DNA of 64,000 nt from Priapulus caudatus (GCF_000485595.1 NW_014577074.1:615981-679980); one strand, 5' to 3'. Numbered from the stretch's first letter, positions 12,101 through 25,209 are shown. Numbers and translations: made by a program. Notes: generated by a model from the letters alone, not told the origin.

Positions 12101-13929
12101 AATTGACAAGTTGCCTGTCAGCCAGCAGATCACACATAAAATAAGAGGCTTTTTAAACTAAAGGTAAAAAGGTATAAAATAAAGGTCAATTTTAAACTCG
12201 ACGGGTGCATGCAGAATGTTTACACTAACAGTTAAGTGAATGCATGCACATCAATTCTGGTTGAGGCTCTGCTCTGTAAACGCTTAGCATGCAGTGTCCA
12301 CTGTTAGAATACGGTCGATCACGACGCATAAATGGTGATGATGTTACCTAAGTGTTGTTTCTAAGTGTGAACTAAAACATTGTTAGCTGAAAAATCGCAT
12401 ACAGCTATACAATTAACCAGACGCACATCACACATATATATTGATCGATCACAACAGCAATGCCATTTAAATCACCATATTGCTGGCCTATTACGGTTCT
12501 AACTATTTTGCTGAATGTCATTGCATGCTCCTAAATTGAACAAGAAAAGCTTTGTAGGTTTTTGAAGTATATATGAGATGAAAGAGCCAGCTGTAATAAG
12601 ACAAATCAGAATTGTAAAGGTTTTCCTCGCGGTGCATCCCACACGTTCAATTCTCAGTGTATACGAAATAATTAATGGATAATCATACATAATATCAGGA
12701 GTCTATCAATATTGATAGACTCCTAATAATATTACGTTAAAAATAAAATATAGAAAATAATACACCCAGTATTATGAACATCCTCGACTATACAGTTACC
12801 ATTTACCAATTGTAGAAGCCTTCTAATTCTTAATTTCTTAATACTATATTGTAAATTCTTATATCATAAACACAATATATTTGCGTGATATCTACTAAAA
12901 CTACCAGAGACAGTTGATAAACAGCAATATGCCACGTACCGAGTTTGAACATAATATCTCATCTATTTTGTTTTATTTCGTTGTTCGTGGTAGGTTAAAG
13001 TACGTTTTGAGGGTTTGGGATATAGCAGTGTGCCGATCTAGAATAACTACTACAGAAAATGGCATCTCTGTAGTAAACTGTAGACGGTTGAGAAATTGTA
13101 AAAAATATATATCATATTGTCAGGAGTGAAAATGTGTATTTATTGACTCATTGAAACATATACATAATTATAATAAATTATATATACTTATTTAGTTAGT
13201 TATTTATTCATTTGTTTATTGTATTATACTATATATTGCCATATTACATCAGGGACGATGTTCATTTAGAAGCTGTCTATCAATGTGATGATGAGATCAG
13301 GACGTGGTCTTATTCATCAGTGATCACGCCTTAGACGTGGCGAGAATTTGATGGAGGCCCGGCAGCCTGTTTATTTATCATGAATTTTTCCCCAGTTTGT
13401 ATCATGCAGTATTGTCTATGGATTTATACTACAAGAGCTAATAATTAGGTATTATTAGCCCTCGATTACTACCATCACGAGATCACCAACATTTCTCTTT
13501 GTTCTCGTCTCTTACGAGTGCACACCCAACCATCTACGTTAATGTCTACGTCAGCTATACAAAGGCATTGCTGGCTGCGTGTCCAGGCATTAGCGGCTTT
13601 CCTGCGCAAATTGCACACTGTGCGCTGCAGGTGGCTACACCGTATTCTGGTTATCGCGGAGAATTGCTAAACCCGCGATTTTCATGCGATCTGTCGCCAT
13701 TATAGAACCGAACGCATTAGGCCGTATATTCATCACACTTATCGATTATACACACGTATGCTAGCATGTGACAACCGCTGCCTTTCAAACTATATCCATC
13801 AGCAACTGCTTGTGTCAGCAGTGTTTATCGTTGGAACATTTTATTGTCTTCTAGAGAGGACAGTATGAAACATCCAATTCACAGGGGGTGAGGACATTCA
13901 CATCTATATATAGCTATCGATCGCAGCCA
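8807..13929. other. Intergenic, simple repeats only
   Basis: No gene can be supported. A (GTGC)n microsatellite lies at 9153-9198, CA/CG-rich low-complexity DNA at 9455-9565, G-runs at 9855 and 11059, and a perfect hairpin AATATCAGGAGTCTATCAAT with its complement at 12691-12734, matching the tips of the fold-back element at 3483-4336. Frames such as 10566-10856 look like chance openings. Confidence 0.5.
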
Positions 13930-16870
13930 ATACTTTAATACTTTAATACTTTAATGCTGGGTCGGATAAGAAAGCTTATAGCTTTTTTGGACCCCTCTAT
14001 GTGATATAAAGCATAGCAGTGTCTCAGGTGGTCTTTTGACCCCTCAAGATGTATAAGAAATGCTGTTACTTGTACATGTGTTTTTGGTGGTGCGCACATA
14101 AGAATAAAAATAGGACTACACTAAGTTACTAACAGGTGGTGTCGAACTTATACTGATGCCACTGGTTGCTGCTGAGCCGAGATTTGCAGATGTTTAGACT
14201 CTCTGATATGACCATTACACTTGGAAGATTGTTCCACTGGTCTACGACCCTAAATGAAAAACTGTTTTGTCTGATTGTTGAAATATATCTTTTCTTAAAC
14301 AGTTTTAGTTCATGACCACGTGTGTTATTCCCACTTTTAACAAAGAATACCTTCTCATCCATGTCTTCTAGGCCACTTAAAATTTTAAAGACCTGTATCA
14401 TGTCGTACCGATCTCTTCGGTATACTCTAGTGATGGTAAACCGAGCTTTATAAGCCTCCCCTTGTACGACAAGTGTTTTATGTCACATACTAATTTTGTT
14501 GCCCTTCTTTGTACCTTCTCCAACAGACGAATGTCTTTCTTCAGATACGGTGACCAAACTGGCGTTGCATATTCCATTAACGGACGGACTAGGGATTTGT
14601 ACAGGGAAAGAAACATATCCTTGTTCATATGGTCAAATGAGTGCTTTATCAACCTATTATATTTATTAGCACTTGATAATTTCTGTAGTGACAGCGAGCG
14701 AGCGCAGCGTCATCGCTGCTGTAACAACCGATATATTACCTTTGCCTCACATTTCCTCACTTGTTTCTCAAATTTTAAGCTGCTATCAAACGTTACCACC
14801 AGATCACATTCTTCAATATCTTGTTTCACAATGGTGTTTCCCATATATTCTTCTTCATAGTGTAGCAATATATTGGATTGTTCTTGCCAATAATGAATAT
14901 GCATAACTTTGCACTTTCCCATGTTAAAACGCAGCTGCCACTTATCTGACCAGTCACACAGTTTGTCTAAATCCTCTTGTATTTGCTCACACTGTTTCTC
15001 GTCATAAACGGCATTGAACAGTTTCGTGTCATCTGCAAATATTTTAACATAACTGTTTACAACTTCTGGCAGGTCATTTATGAATATGAGAAATAGCACT
15101 GGACCTAGCACACTACCCTGGGGTACCCCGCTTACCACGTTTCTCCACTCTGATTGCGCTAAATTATATGAGACGCACTGTTGTCTATAGCTGGCATTGA
15201 CCTTTGAATCAACCGATCCTAGAAAGTCCATGATCCACAACCACAGTTTGCCGTCTATACCGTAGGACAAAAGTTTGGCTCCTAATCTCTTGTGAGGCAC
15301 AGTGTCGAAAGCTTTGCTAAAATCTAGGTATATATTATCGATTGGGTGACCACAGTCAATAAACTCTGACCATTTGTCAAACACCTCCAGTAGCTGGGTA
15401 GTACATAATGTTCGTGGCCTAAAGCCATACTGTTGTTGTGAAAAAAGGTTGTTGATGTTCATATATTCCATAATGTGGTCTCTCACAATAGATTCACAGT
15501 TTACAAATCACTGAAGTCAGACTCACTGGGCGGTAGCTTCCGGGCTGCTTTTTATCGCTCTTTCTGAAGATAGGTGATACATGAGCAACTTTCCAGTCTT
15601 GGGGAATGATACCTCTTAGTAATGTCTGCTCAAAGATCATAGTAAGTGGAGTAGTGACAATTTCCCTACATTAAAAAAGAATTTTTCGGTGTATAGCATC
15701 TGGTCCCGGAGATTTGCCCGTTTTTATCTTTCTTGCGGACCATTTCCTCTCGAATCAACAGTGTGCTGATCGTGGGTAGTCGTTGAGCACATCTTGAAAC
15801 CTTTTCTTGTTCTCCCTCAGTCATGTTTCCATCAGGTTTCATCAAGTCAGTAAGTAGGGGTCGAAATTAGCGGTATCCCGATATCCGCAAGATAGTAGAT
15901 TCTTGTGTTGGATACCAGATTTCAATGCTTGGTATCCCGCCGGGATAGTAAAAAAAAATCGTCAAAATCGGGAAAGTTGTTGTTGAGTTATCAACTTTAT
16001 ACGGCAGCGCATCTGAGCGAGTGCGCGCGATCACCGCAGGCCACTCTATACAGCAGGCATAGCATATTTGCAAGCGCCAGCGTAAATGTGATGTGTATAC
16101 ATTGTATCAAGCGAACCAGACAATGCGTCTAGACAATACGTCTGCAGTGTACTGTGGAGGCGTATGTAAAATGAATGCGAGCGATGAGTTTCGAAGGCAA
16201 ACAATTGTTAAAATTACTATCCAAAAAATGGGATACCAAATCTTTGGGGGGGATACCAGATTTCAATACCTGCTGGTATCCCGAATGGATACCATAATAA
16301 AAATCTAATTTCGACCCCTGGTAACACCAGAACGTGTTTTTGTCTTTGACTTAACATATTTCCAGAACGATTTCATGTCTCACTTGCATTTAGGGGCTAT
16401 CTTTCTTTCATAATCCGCTTTTGCTGAACTTACACCAGTTGTGCACTTATTCCTTGACAGTTTGTATGCATCATAATCCTTATATGATGTGGAATTCCAG
16501 TATTTTGACCAGGCCTTTCTTTTACCTGCCACACTGTCTGCCACGTCCTTGTTCATCCATAATGGTCTAGCACGACTTTTCCCTCGGCTCCTTGTTTTGG
16601 GAATATGTGTTTTCATTGCCTTGTCCAAAATAACTCTAAAGGCAGACCAGTTGGCTTCCACATCATCAGAACATAAAACCTGTTCCCAGTCTATTAGTCC
16701 GAGATCACTATTCATAGCAGCATAATCACCTTTGTAATATTGGAATCTAGGGCGCACGTTCTCACCAGGTTTTAAATAACAGTTGAAGTCAAACAACAGG
16801 ATACAGTGATCACTATTCCGAAGCGGCTGGTCGTATACAATATCGTAATTGTCGATCATGTTTTCCTCAA
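13930..16870 (-). mobile_element. 5'-truncated CR1/L2/Rex-like non-LTR retrotransposon (LINE)
   Basis: Read on the minus strand. 16859-16380 encodes the end of an AP-type endonuclease (NSDHC motif) and linker. 15840-15490 is a degenerate segment with YRPVSLTS. 15486-14710 is the reverse transcriptase core, with DFSKAFDTVPH, PQGSVLGPVLF and the catalytic FADDTKL (about 15039-15019). 14652-14129 in shifted frames carries the conserved C-terminal part ending near FRVVDQWNNLP. Frameshifts between these pieces mean it is dead. The 3' end carries an ATACTTTA repeat (13935-13957), as is usual for LINE tails. The MITE at 15855-16320 interrupts it. Clade assignment within the Jockey/CR1/L2 group is inference from motif style. 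Confidence 0.88.
15855..16320. mobile_element. MITE A with GAAATTAG tips, inserted in the LINE
   Basis: Starts TAGGGGTCGAAATTAGC and ends CTAATTTCGACCCCTG. It splits the LINE between endonuclease and RT. Five-base flanks are GTAAG (left) and GTAAC (right), a 4/5 match to a 5-bp target duplication. The word GGTATCCC and its complement GGGATACC recur near both ends and inside. No coding capacity. Confidence 0.8.
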
Positions 16871-17031
16871 CAAAGACAATGAATAAATATATTTAATGTT
16901 TTATAGAAATCGTTTCTTTACGTAAAATTTGGTATGCAGTTATTCCCCACAAAACAACAGTTAACACGCTCACATGCAATGGTAGATTTTACTTAAATTG
17001 TTCTTGATAAGTGGATTATAAATTGCAGACA

Positions 17032-17078
<47 letters not shown>

Positions 17079-17692
17079 TATATAGATGCAAGTACATATT
17101 TTACCTGAATATAAGAGCAGGTACACGCTGCAATACAGAGCTCTGCTAATATTTCACAGCTCTATTTCACAGTTATCTGAATTCACAGTTAGCAGTTTAG
17201 CAGTTAACAGTTTCACAGTTAGCAGAGCTCTATTTCACAGTTATCGTAACATATTACAACAATGTTATATACATGTAAATATAAATATGTATAAATGTGT
17301 GCGTGTGTGTGCGTATATATATATATATATATGCATGTGTGTGCGTATGTGTGAGCGTGCGTGCGTGCGTGCGTGCGTGCATGTGTATCCCTACGTGCAT
17401 GGGGTGAGAAAAATTTACCTTACGGCTTACACCTACGGATTTTTACGCAATGACAACACCTTTTTTCATGACTACCCTATTTCACAATAGCATTCCCTAC
17501 GCCTACAGAGCGATGTGCGGTTACTACGGCAACGCGTGACCTCCAATGCAGCGTGCAGCTAGATTTTATTAGCACACTTCTAGACTGTGGCCGAAGGTGC
17601 GGAGAAAAGCGTCAGCACGTCGGGTGACAGTCACACGGTTTGCAAAGGAACAACGTGAGCCATCAACACAGCAGAGCTTAGGGGCCGCTTAT
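16871..17692. other. Intergenic with AT and GT/GC microsatellites
   Basis: (AT)n at about 17036-17084, a cluster of TTTCACAGTTA(T/G)C repeats at 17155-17245, (AT)n at 17314-17331 and (GTGC)n at 17356-17382. No gene is seen. Confidence 0.6.
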
Positions 17693-18089
17693 CACAGCCA
17701 CTTGGAGCGTTTCAATAAAATATAATGCTAAATAAATACGAAATCGATTTACTACCAAAGTCTTAATGTTTCTCTACTCTCTTTCTTTCACCTATTATTG
17801 CCGACAATTTCCTGTAAATGCCGTCCAAATGCTCATCTGCAACACACTGTCACACGCTGGCCGCCGCACGCTAGCTGCTGCACACTGACACATAACCTTA
17901 TATATATTTATGTGTCAGTGTGCAGCAGCTAGCGTGCGGTGTACTTGTGTGTTGCAGATGAGCATTTGACTGGCATTTACAGGTGATTATATAGGCGAAA
18001 TAGAGTAGAGAAACATTAAGACTGGTAGTAAATACATTTCGTGTTTATTTACCTTTTTTTTTTTTATTGAGACGTTCCAAGTGCCTGTG
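17693..18089. mobile_element. Near-palindromic MITE sharing termini with 7346-8544
   Basis: About 395 bp with arms CACAGCCACTTGGAGCGTTT and its imperfect complement at the right end, continuing through ATAAAATATAATGCTAAATA. The centre (about 17875-17945) is a strong hairpin of GCTAGCTGCTGCACACTGAC. The tips match those of the inner element at 7346-8544, so the two are one family. No clear target duplication here. Confidence 0.8.
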
Positions 18090-18755
18090 GGGCCGATCTC
18101 TTCAGTCTAACAACTAGAAATGTTTGTTGCCCGGAATCTGTCCGCGCGACAACGGCAGCTGTTTATCTCTACACCTAAACATTATATTGGCATTGCAAGC
18201 CAATAAACTATACTTTAGTTATTGATGTAGAAGTGTGGCTACCCCATTAACCAAAAACGATATGGTCACTGGTGCATAATTTATTCATTCAGATCGATCT
18301 GTCAATAGAACGATATTTTTAATAATCACATGCTATCAGAAAATATCAGATTTATTTACATAATCTGATATTACATTACTCTTGATATCGGCACAGATAA
18401 AGTAAATATAATAAGTGATATATATTTTGTTTGTGTGCGTGTTAGCAGAGAATGGCAAATGACATTACACGGCGGCCACGGTGTACCGCAATTTTGATTT
18501 AATTTTATGAATCTAACCTAGGCTAGAGGCTTTTAGCAGCAATGAGGCTTTTGGCAACAATGAAAAACACAAGGTATAACACCCGTTTAACATTATAACA
18601 AAGAAATTACTGCCTAGTTGCCCGGACAATACGATAATACAATACGACAATAGACGAACAATACGAGTTTTGTGGACCTCGAAAATCATAGTTCCTTGAG
18701 ACCAGAGATTTACTCGATAATGCTGCCATCACAATCAGACAATAACAGTATAGTG

Positions 18756-18966
18756 GAGTGGCTCCTAACCTTTTCACCAACAAGGACACCTTTCATTGAA
18801 ATTAATTTTCCCACGGACCTCTTTCTCGATGGAAGCAGCCGTTAGGCTATTTTATAGCTAAACATCTATTGCTATATATAATATCAAACATATATGAGCC
18901 TCTTGAAATTTTGAACTTAGTTCACGGACCCCCAGGAGTCCGGGGACCCCAGGTTGGGAACCACCG
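18756..18966. mobile_element. hAT-type MITE with 8-bp duplication GTATAGTG
   Basis: A 211-bp element whose right end is AGGTTGGGAACCACCG and left end GAGTGGCTCCTAACCTTTT. Perfect 8-bp direct repeats GTATAGTG flank it (18748-18755 and 18967-18974). Tips of the type GTGGTTCCCAACC are common among hAT-derived MITEs of invertebrates and vertebrates. Confidence 0.87.
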
Positions 18967-18974
18967 GTATAGTG

Positions 18975-20106
18975 TGCATGGGCATGGGTGTATCATAAAT
19001 CTCACAAAGGATAATCTTCATAGTTATAATTTCAGGCATAGAAATAGATACATAATATTATACCTACCTACGTATTTCTATGGTTTCAGTATTCTTCAGA
19101 CATTGTATAGAGTAATTGTTACATTGTTACAACTTACATCAGCTGTGGCCCACTCACAGCTATACTAAATCGAGGTTAAACACCATAGGACCCGTTGTCA
19201 GAAACAAAATGAGTCTTAACTTTACGATGTAATGTTTCTGACAGTGGGCCCCTGAATTCTTGGCTACATACCGAAGGGGTAATATGTTAGTTACATGGCT
19301 CACTTTAGCGCCTTTTTCGCATGATATACATTCATAATTGGTTGGTTATTATTCCTAGAGTTTAGGCTTTTTGTTATCGCGAAATGAAGCTGTATGTGTA
19401 TAGTTTGAATGGGTTAAATGTCATGCCTAGCTATGAAATTTATGAATGCCCATATGCACTGAACTGAATAGTGACCCAAATTTCAGTTAATTCCAAGTAC
19501 ATCAACACCTTGTTTTCTGATGCCATAGGATTTACCTTGTCGTCCTGCTTTGATTAAATCTATGACCAGCTGTGCAAATGCAACATCCATTCTCTTTGGG
19601 TTCACATTTATCAACTTCTGATTAATAATACAGAGCAACGAAAACGGATATGTACAGTAGGATAATTAAAACCAAATTTAACTTAAATTAAAATAAATCA
19701 AAATTTAGTGTTATCCTGAAAGCAATGTTACTATTTTCCATTAAATTTATAATATGATTTTCCATACATGACGCTGTGAGAACAACTAGTAAAACGCAAA
19801 TGCAGTGCCAAGATGACTGGCGAATACCATTCTAATGTCAGCAAGCTAAGCAAAATGAGCAATAGCAAAAACAAACAAATGGGTTGGGTGAACAAGATTA
19901 AGTATCTGATTAAAATTTACATAAATAAAATGTTAATCCCATTTGTTCTCATTTTACTGAAAATACTACAATGGTGGTTAGCAGATTGATTAATCGGTGT
20001 TATATTAAGAAAACTACAGTGTGAATGCAAAATGATAAGTAGAAGATTTAAAAAAAAACCTATTCTCCCTTCTTCTTCTTCTTCCCCTACCTACCACATT
20101 TTTCTC

Positions 20107-20107
<1 letters not shown>
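18975..20107. other. Intergenic with one mini inverted repeat
   Basis: A small inverted repeat at about 19184-19252 pairs GGACCCGTTGTCAGAAACA with TGTTTCTGACAGTGGGCCC, resembling a very short MITE. Otherwise no gene or structure is seen. Confidence 0.5.
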
Positions 20108-20167
<60 letters not shown>

Positions 20168-20486
20168 NNNNNNNNNNNNNNNNNNNNNNNNNNNNNNNNN
20201 NNNNNNNNNNNNNNNNNNNNNNNNNNNNNNNNNNNNNNNNNNNNNNNNNNNNNNNNNNNNNNNNNNNNNNNNNNNNNNNNNNNNNNNNNNNNNNNNNNNN
20301 NNNNNNNNNNNNNNNNNNNNNNNNNNNNNNNNNNNNNNNNNNNNNNNNNNNNNNNNNNNNNNNNNNNNNNNNNNNNNNNNNNNNNNNNNNNNNNNNNNNN
20401 NNNNNNNNNNNNNNNNNNNNNNNNNNNNNNNNNNNNNNNNNNNNNNNNNNNNNNNNNNNNNNNNNNNNNNNNNNNNNNNNNNNNNN

Positions 20487-20552
<66 letters not shown>
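20108..20552. repeat. (CT)n microsatellite containing an assembly gap
   Basis: A CT dinucleotide run is interrupted by 319 N (20168-20486). Both flanks are pure CT, so the gap probably lies inside a longer microsatellite. The open frames across it are artefacts of the run and the N block. Confidence 0.95.
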
Positions 20553-20554
<2 letters not shown>

Positions 20555-22440
20555 ATCTCTGTCTCTTTCCCTCACTTTCTCTCCTTTTTTTCTTCTTCTA
20601 TCATTTACTACTACATTGATAACTATAAGTAAGATCATTTGCCAATCTATCTTTACCCATCAATACGCAATTACCCAAGATAAATTTGTAATAATGCACA
20701 TTTACAGTGCAATACTCCTAACCATACAGCCCCGAAACATGTGTAATATACTCTCAGGCAGTTCTAGACACTATTAGCACACGTACCAAAACGTAATGTA
20801 AACATTATGACCTCCGTCTAAACTTTCACACGGTTACATGCAAATATCTCCTGTTTCCTGAATAGCTCGACACTGTATGAAAAGATCCGTCTCGGTGTGG
20901 CCTACACTGGTCATAATTGCATACCATAAGCGAGGTCTAGACTAAGAGCATACTACAAAAATATCATTATTGAGTGGCGATGTACTGTACAGTGGACACT
21001 TGACACCTAGCAAGGTATCATCGTCCCAGAACATCTAGCTTCCCAATGTCACACAGATGCAGAGAGTATATTGTATGTTTTGTGGTAGATAATTTGCAGT
21101 GTATAGTGTGATGGAGTATAAAAATTTCCACTACCATAAACCATTAAAAATTAGTAATGCACTAGCGGGGAAGAGCACAACTGAGACAAACTGGTGCCAA
21201 ATCGGCCTCACATAGTGCAAGTGAGACGTATATAAATGCATGCAACAAACTGCTATAACCCTTTCGAGACTCTTGTGGAATTTTCTACTCCTGGTATAAA
21301 GTGGCCATACGGAAAAATAACGGATTTCGGAATTTCGAATAACAGGTGCTCATGGAACCTGTAGCAGATAGTAGTAGAACTAGTAGTAGTACAGTAGTAC
21401 TAGTAGTGAGTAGGTACTCACTATAGTAGTAACAACTGTTAGTGTTACTGTCAGCACATCATTACAACTTGTACAACTTCAGTACCATATATAGGCCTAC
21501 TCCTACTATAGCACTATGACTAGATACAATCATCATGATCATGCACAGTACGTCAGGTATCCTCGTAATCTCGTAAGCTTTTTCTGCTGTCAACACTGCG
21601 GCTGGCAGCAGAAAAAGCTTCAATTCTACAAGTGCAACTAATCATCTGCATCCGGCGAAGATCCGCATCACTGATTTAAATTTCATTCAAATCAAGATAA
21701 AAAAAACTGGCAGAAAAATTGCTTTCGTCATTTCAGATTTTCTAAATAATGCTCATGCTCATTGTCATTGCAGATTTTCTAAATATACTCTGCACCTACA
21801 TCTAAAAGATAATTAAAATAGGACTACTAATTACTAAACTATATTATTATTACTATGAGTCATTCATTTAGGACCATTTATGTATGACTTACCTATTCTC
21901 CCCTCAGCGAAAGACCGACCAATTTCGCCTGACAGAAGCACCAAAACACACCACCACCTTAACATAATTTCCCTATCAGGCTTTCTTATCCATCGCGTCT
22001 TGATACGGTTTGCTTTTCCGGTCCAGAAAGGACAAAATCCGGAAAAAATGCAGGTTTCCCCTTGTAACCTTCCGAACCAAACAGTTCGAAAATAAGGTTT
22101 CGCCGAGGTTGTGCTACCGTGCTAACATGAAGATTTTCTGCCGCAGTATGGCGGAAAATGACGTCACAAGTACGTCATGTTGTGGGCGGGTAACTAAATT
22201 ATTCTGTTTACTGCCGCCGTCACATTTCGCGTGGGACGGCCACAGAAGACGGGGTCGGCACACTGGAAAACCAATGCCAACTGAAGAGCATATATAGCTT
22301 GCTTTTTTGGGCATTGAACTATAGGAAATATGGAAGGAGCAGTGTACACAGAAAGTGGAAATATGAAATAAGTAAACAAGAAAAATAAGGAAGGAATGGA
22401 AAACAGCATTTGTCATTCGTCGACGTACGTCGACGCTGAG
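20553..22440. other. Intergenic, one strong hairpin
   Basis: AAGCTTTTTCTGCTG (21575-21589) pairs perfectly with CAGCAGAAAAAGCTT (21606-21620) over a 16-base loop. TAGTAG-type low complexity lies at 21368-21430. No supported gene. Confidence 0.55.
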
Positions 22441-22694
22441 AGGGTCTATGTCCCCCGGGCGGGGGTACTGCCGGAACGTACCCTGGGTACGATCTGGTAT
22501 ACCGGAACGTACCTTGGTACTATATTATATGCCGAACCGTACCTCGCCTACTCCACTAACGAGTCTAGGGAGTCGCCTACGCCTACTCCCTAACCCTAAC
22601 CCTATACCCTAATCCTGATTCCTAACCCTAACCATATCAAAATTATAGTGACCAGGGTACGTTCCGGCAGTACCCTGGGGGACATAGACCCTAT
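22441..22694. mobile_element. MITE N (copy 1) with CCCTAA-type core
   Basis: Starts AGGGTCTATGTCCCCC and ends GGGGGACATAGACCCT. Inside each tip is a GTACTGCCGGAACGTACCCT word, inverted at the other end. The centre (22579-22632) holds CCCTAA-like telomere-type repeats. A second copy is at 25401-25598. No coding capacity. Confidence 0.85.
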
Positions 22695-22832
22695 GAGCAC
22701 TACTATAATATGCCAGGCACAGCGTCTAAATAAAACAATAAATTATATACACCATATATAAACATATGACTATTGACCATTGTCACCATGACTCGAGCTC
22801 AATAAACCATAACATTAAAATTATATTTAGAA

Positions 22833-23742
22833 CTAGAAATGGCAGTTGTCGCCAACTACATGTATCCCCCGTGATCTAGTATGAATAAAATATCTCCGTA
22901 ATTAAGGACGTATGTTGATTAGGGTTAAACTAAAAGTCGGAGAGATTATCTGCAAGTGCAGAGTAAAGGTCAAAGACAGGTGCCAATGCGCACTTTCTCT
23001 CTCAGACGTGTAAGTATACCAAGTCTGGTTGCGCTAGGTCAATTAGAGGCCGAGTTATAGAGCGGAAGAGAAATATGATCAATTTCAAGGTCAAGGTCCA
23101 ATAAAGGTAGCAGTGACCTGGTTTTGGTACGCTGCGCACCTTCTCCCCAAGATGTGTATAAGTATACCAAGTTTGTTCGCGCTAGGTCAATTAGTGGCAG
23201 AGTTATAGAGAGGAAGGGAAATATGATTAAGGTCAAGGTCAAGGACAAATAAAGGTCGCAGTAACCTGGTTTTGGTACGCAACACACCATCTTCCCAAGA
23301 TGTGTAAGTAGACCAAGTGTGGTCACGCTAGGCCAATTAGGGGCCGAGTTATAGAGCAGAAGGGAAATATGATCAAGGTCAAGGTCAAATAAAAGTCGCA
23401 GCGACCTGGTTGTGGTACGCGACGCACCTTCTCCCCAAGATGTGTAACAGTAAGTATACCAAGTTTGGTCACGCTAGGTCAATTGGGGGCTGAGTTATAG
23501 AGCGGAAGGAAAATATGATTAAGCCCAAGGTCAAATAAAGGTTGCAGTAACCTGGTTTTGGTACGCGACACACCTTCTCCCCAAGATGTGTAAGTATACC
23601 AAGTTTGGCCGTGCTAGGCGAGTTATAGAGCGTAAGGATAAGTGTCTGCGGCGGCGAGCGGCGGTGGAGGCGGCTGGACAGACATGAAACCATATAGTAT
23701 CAGGAGATAGTATTCCCGCCAATTTTGTCGCGGGGGATACAA
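22833..23742. repeat. AGGTCA-rich repeat element Z, copy 1 (five ~145-bp units)
   Basis: Begins CTAGAAATGGCAGTTGTCGC and ends CGCGGGGGATACAA. The body is a tandem array of about five 145-bp units, each with AAGATGTGTAAGTATACCAA, GCTAGGTCAATTAGGGGC, AAGGTCAAGGTCA and GTGACCTGGTTTTGGTACGC. Related copies lie at 49593-50230 and 56503-56890. Similar AGGTCA-rich repeats occur in many marine invertebrate genomes (general knowledge). Confidence 0.85.
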
Positions 23743-24135
23743 TTATAAGTCTATAGACTATTATATAACATATTTGCTTCGTGTCCGCTTTTTTTAACCT
23801 TTCATAAAATTTATCATGGTCAGATTGGCATTCTCTCTTGCGTAATGGTCTAATGGAGCCTGTCCACAGTACTCAATCAGACTGAGCCGTAAGCATCGTT
23901 TTCGACATATATGTCATTATGTGATGCATGGATCTTCTTCGTTTCTGTCAATCCATATTGGAATTCTCTTCCTCCTCTTTTGTTAATTGCAAATTTGATG
24001 CCTTTTTCTGCTGCAATCCGCAGTGTTGATCTGTCTATTTGATCAACTTTGTGTATCTCCGTTTTCATTATAGTCCCTTGGACTTTGAAGACTGATCTTT
24101 ACGAAGTTATAGGTTAAAATCGCTATGCTATCGAG

Positions 24136-24639
24136 CACTAGCGGATAAAGGGCGGGGCAACAGGGGCACGTGCCCCGGGCCCCCCACATTTGGGGCCCCC
24201 CACATTTAGAGTATCCTAAAATTTACAAAACTGTCGTAATTGTGATCCACAAAATTTTTAGCATGGAACGTTGAAGTGATGCGTTTCCCATGCTGTTTCT
24301 CTGACTGAATTTTGCTGTTCAGCTGAAGGACACTTTCCCTAATACCGAAATTGCTCTGAGAATCTATCTTTCATTGATGGTCTCGAATTGTAGCGGTGAA
24401 AGGTCATTTTCAAAACTCAAGTTGATTAAAAATCACATGAGAACCACGAATGGCACGATGAGCCAACAGAGACTGGTAAACCTCAGTATTCTCGCTATCG
24501 AAAGTGATATTTTAAATTCGTTGAAACACGATGAAATACTCTCTGAATTTGCAAGCATGAAAGTGCAGAAAAAATACAGACTATAGGGCCCCCACACAAT
24601 TGCGTGCCCCGGGCCCCCCACACGCTTAGTCCGGCCCTG
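24136..24639 (+). mobile_element. Short hAT derivative retaining the dimerisation domain
   Basis: A 504-bp element with 8-bp target duplication CTATCGAG (24128-24135 and 24640-24647). Tips are CACTAGCGGATAAAGGG and, reversed, CAGGGCCGGACTAAG. Between 24335 and 24586 it encodes the C-terminal hAT dimerisation domain ([17 protein letters not shown], then [17 protein letters not shown]) ending at a stop at 24584-24586. The catalytic part of the transposase is absent, so this is an internal-deletion derivative. The retained stretch could in principle be translated from 24374, but there is no evidence of domestication. Confidence 0.88.
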
Positions 24640-24698
24640 CTATCGAGTATCGTTATGCTAAAATCGCTGCGATGCGAAGGGTCGCTAAGCATACGATG

Positions 24699-24738
24699 CA
24701 TAGATATCATATAACAACGTTGTTATATGATATCTATG
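24699..24738. other. Perfect 40-base palindrome
   Basis: CATAGATATCATATAACAAC is followed immediately by its exact reverse complement. It has no loop, so it is symmetric double-stranded DNA able to form a cruciform. It sits 60 bp from the hAT derivative. Confidence 0.9.
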
Positions 24739-25209
24739 ATACGATGGCAAAGTTATTTTCCACAAGTATCGCAAGGGGGCGCCACAAGCACGGTTCGGAC
24801 GGCAATCAGAAAACCCATTCGGCTCTTTCCGTCATTCCTAGAAAAGAGACTATTCTGTTCCGAGGGTTCCCGATTGGTTCGGACGCTTCGCACGGCCACA
24901 GGTTCCCTTTTGTTTTTCGCAATGTTGAATTTTGTTGTTGTATTTGTAATTAAAAGTGCAAGTAGTCATCACGACCATTTACATTTGTGAAGGGGTTATT
25001 ATTTCTCTAACAAATAATATCCTAGTCTTGTGTATGTTTTTGTACGTTCAATACGCTATCAAGTAATACTATTACTAATACTAATAGTAATACTAATAAT
25101 AAGTACTATACTACTACTAGTACTAGTAATAATAATAATAGGCCCCCCGTACTACTAGTAATACTAATAGTAATACTACTAATATCAATATAAGCCGGTA
25201 TCAAAAACA

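Noticed and set aside
20032-20638. ORFs spanning the N gap (SLSL or RERE repeats)
   Set aside because: Artefact of a CT microsatellite and unknown bases.
22833-23742. CRISPR-like look of regularly spaced repeats
   Set aside because: Units are about 145 bp, contiguous and diverged, with no unique spacers or cas genes; the window is eukaryotic.
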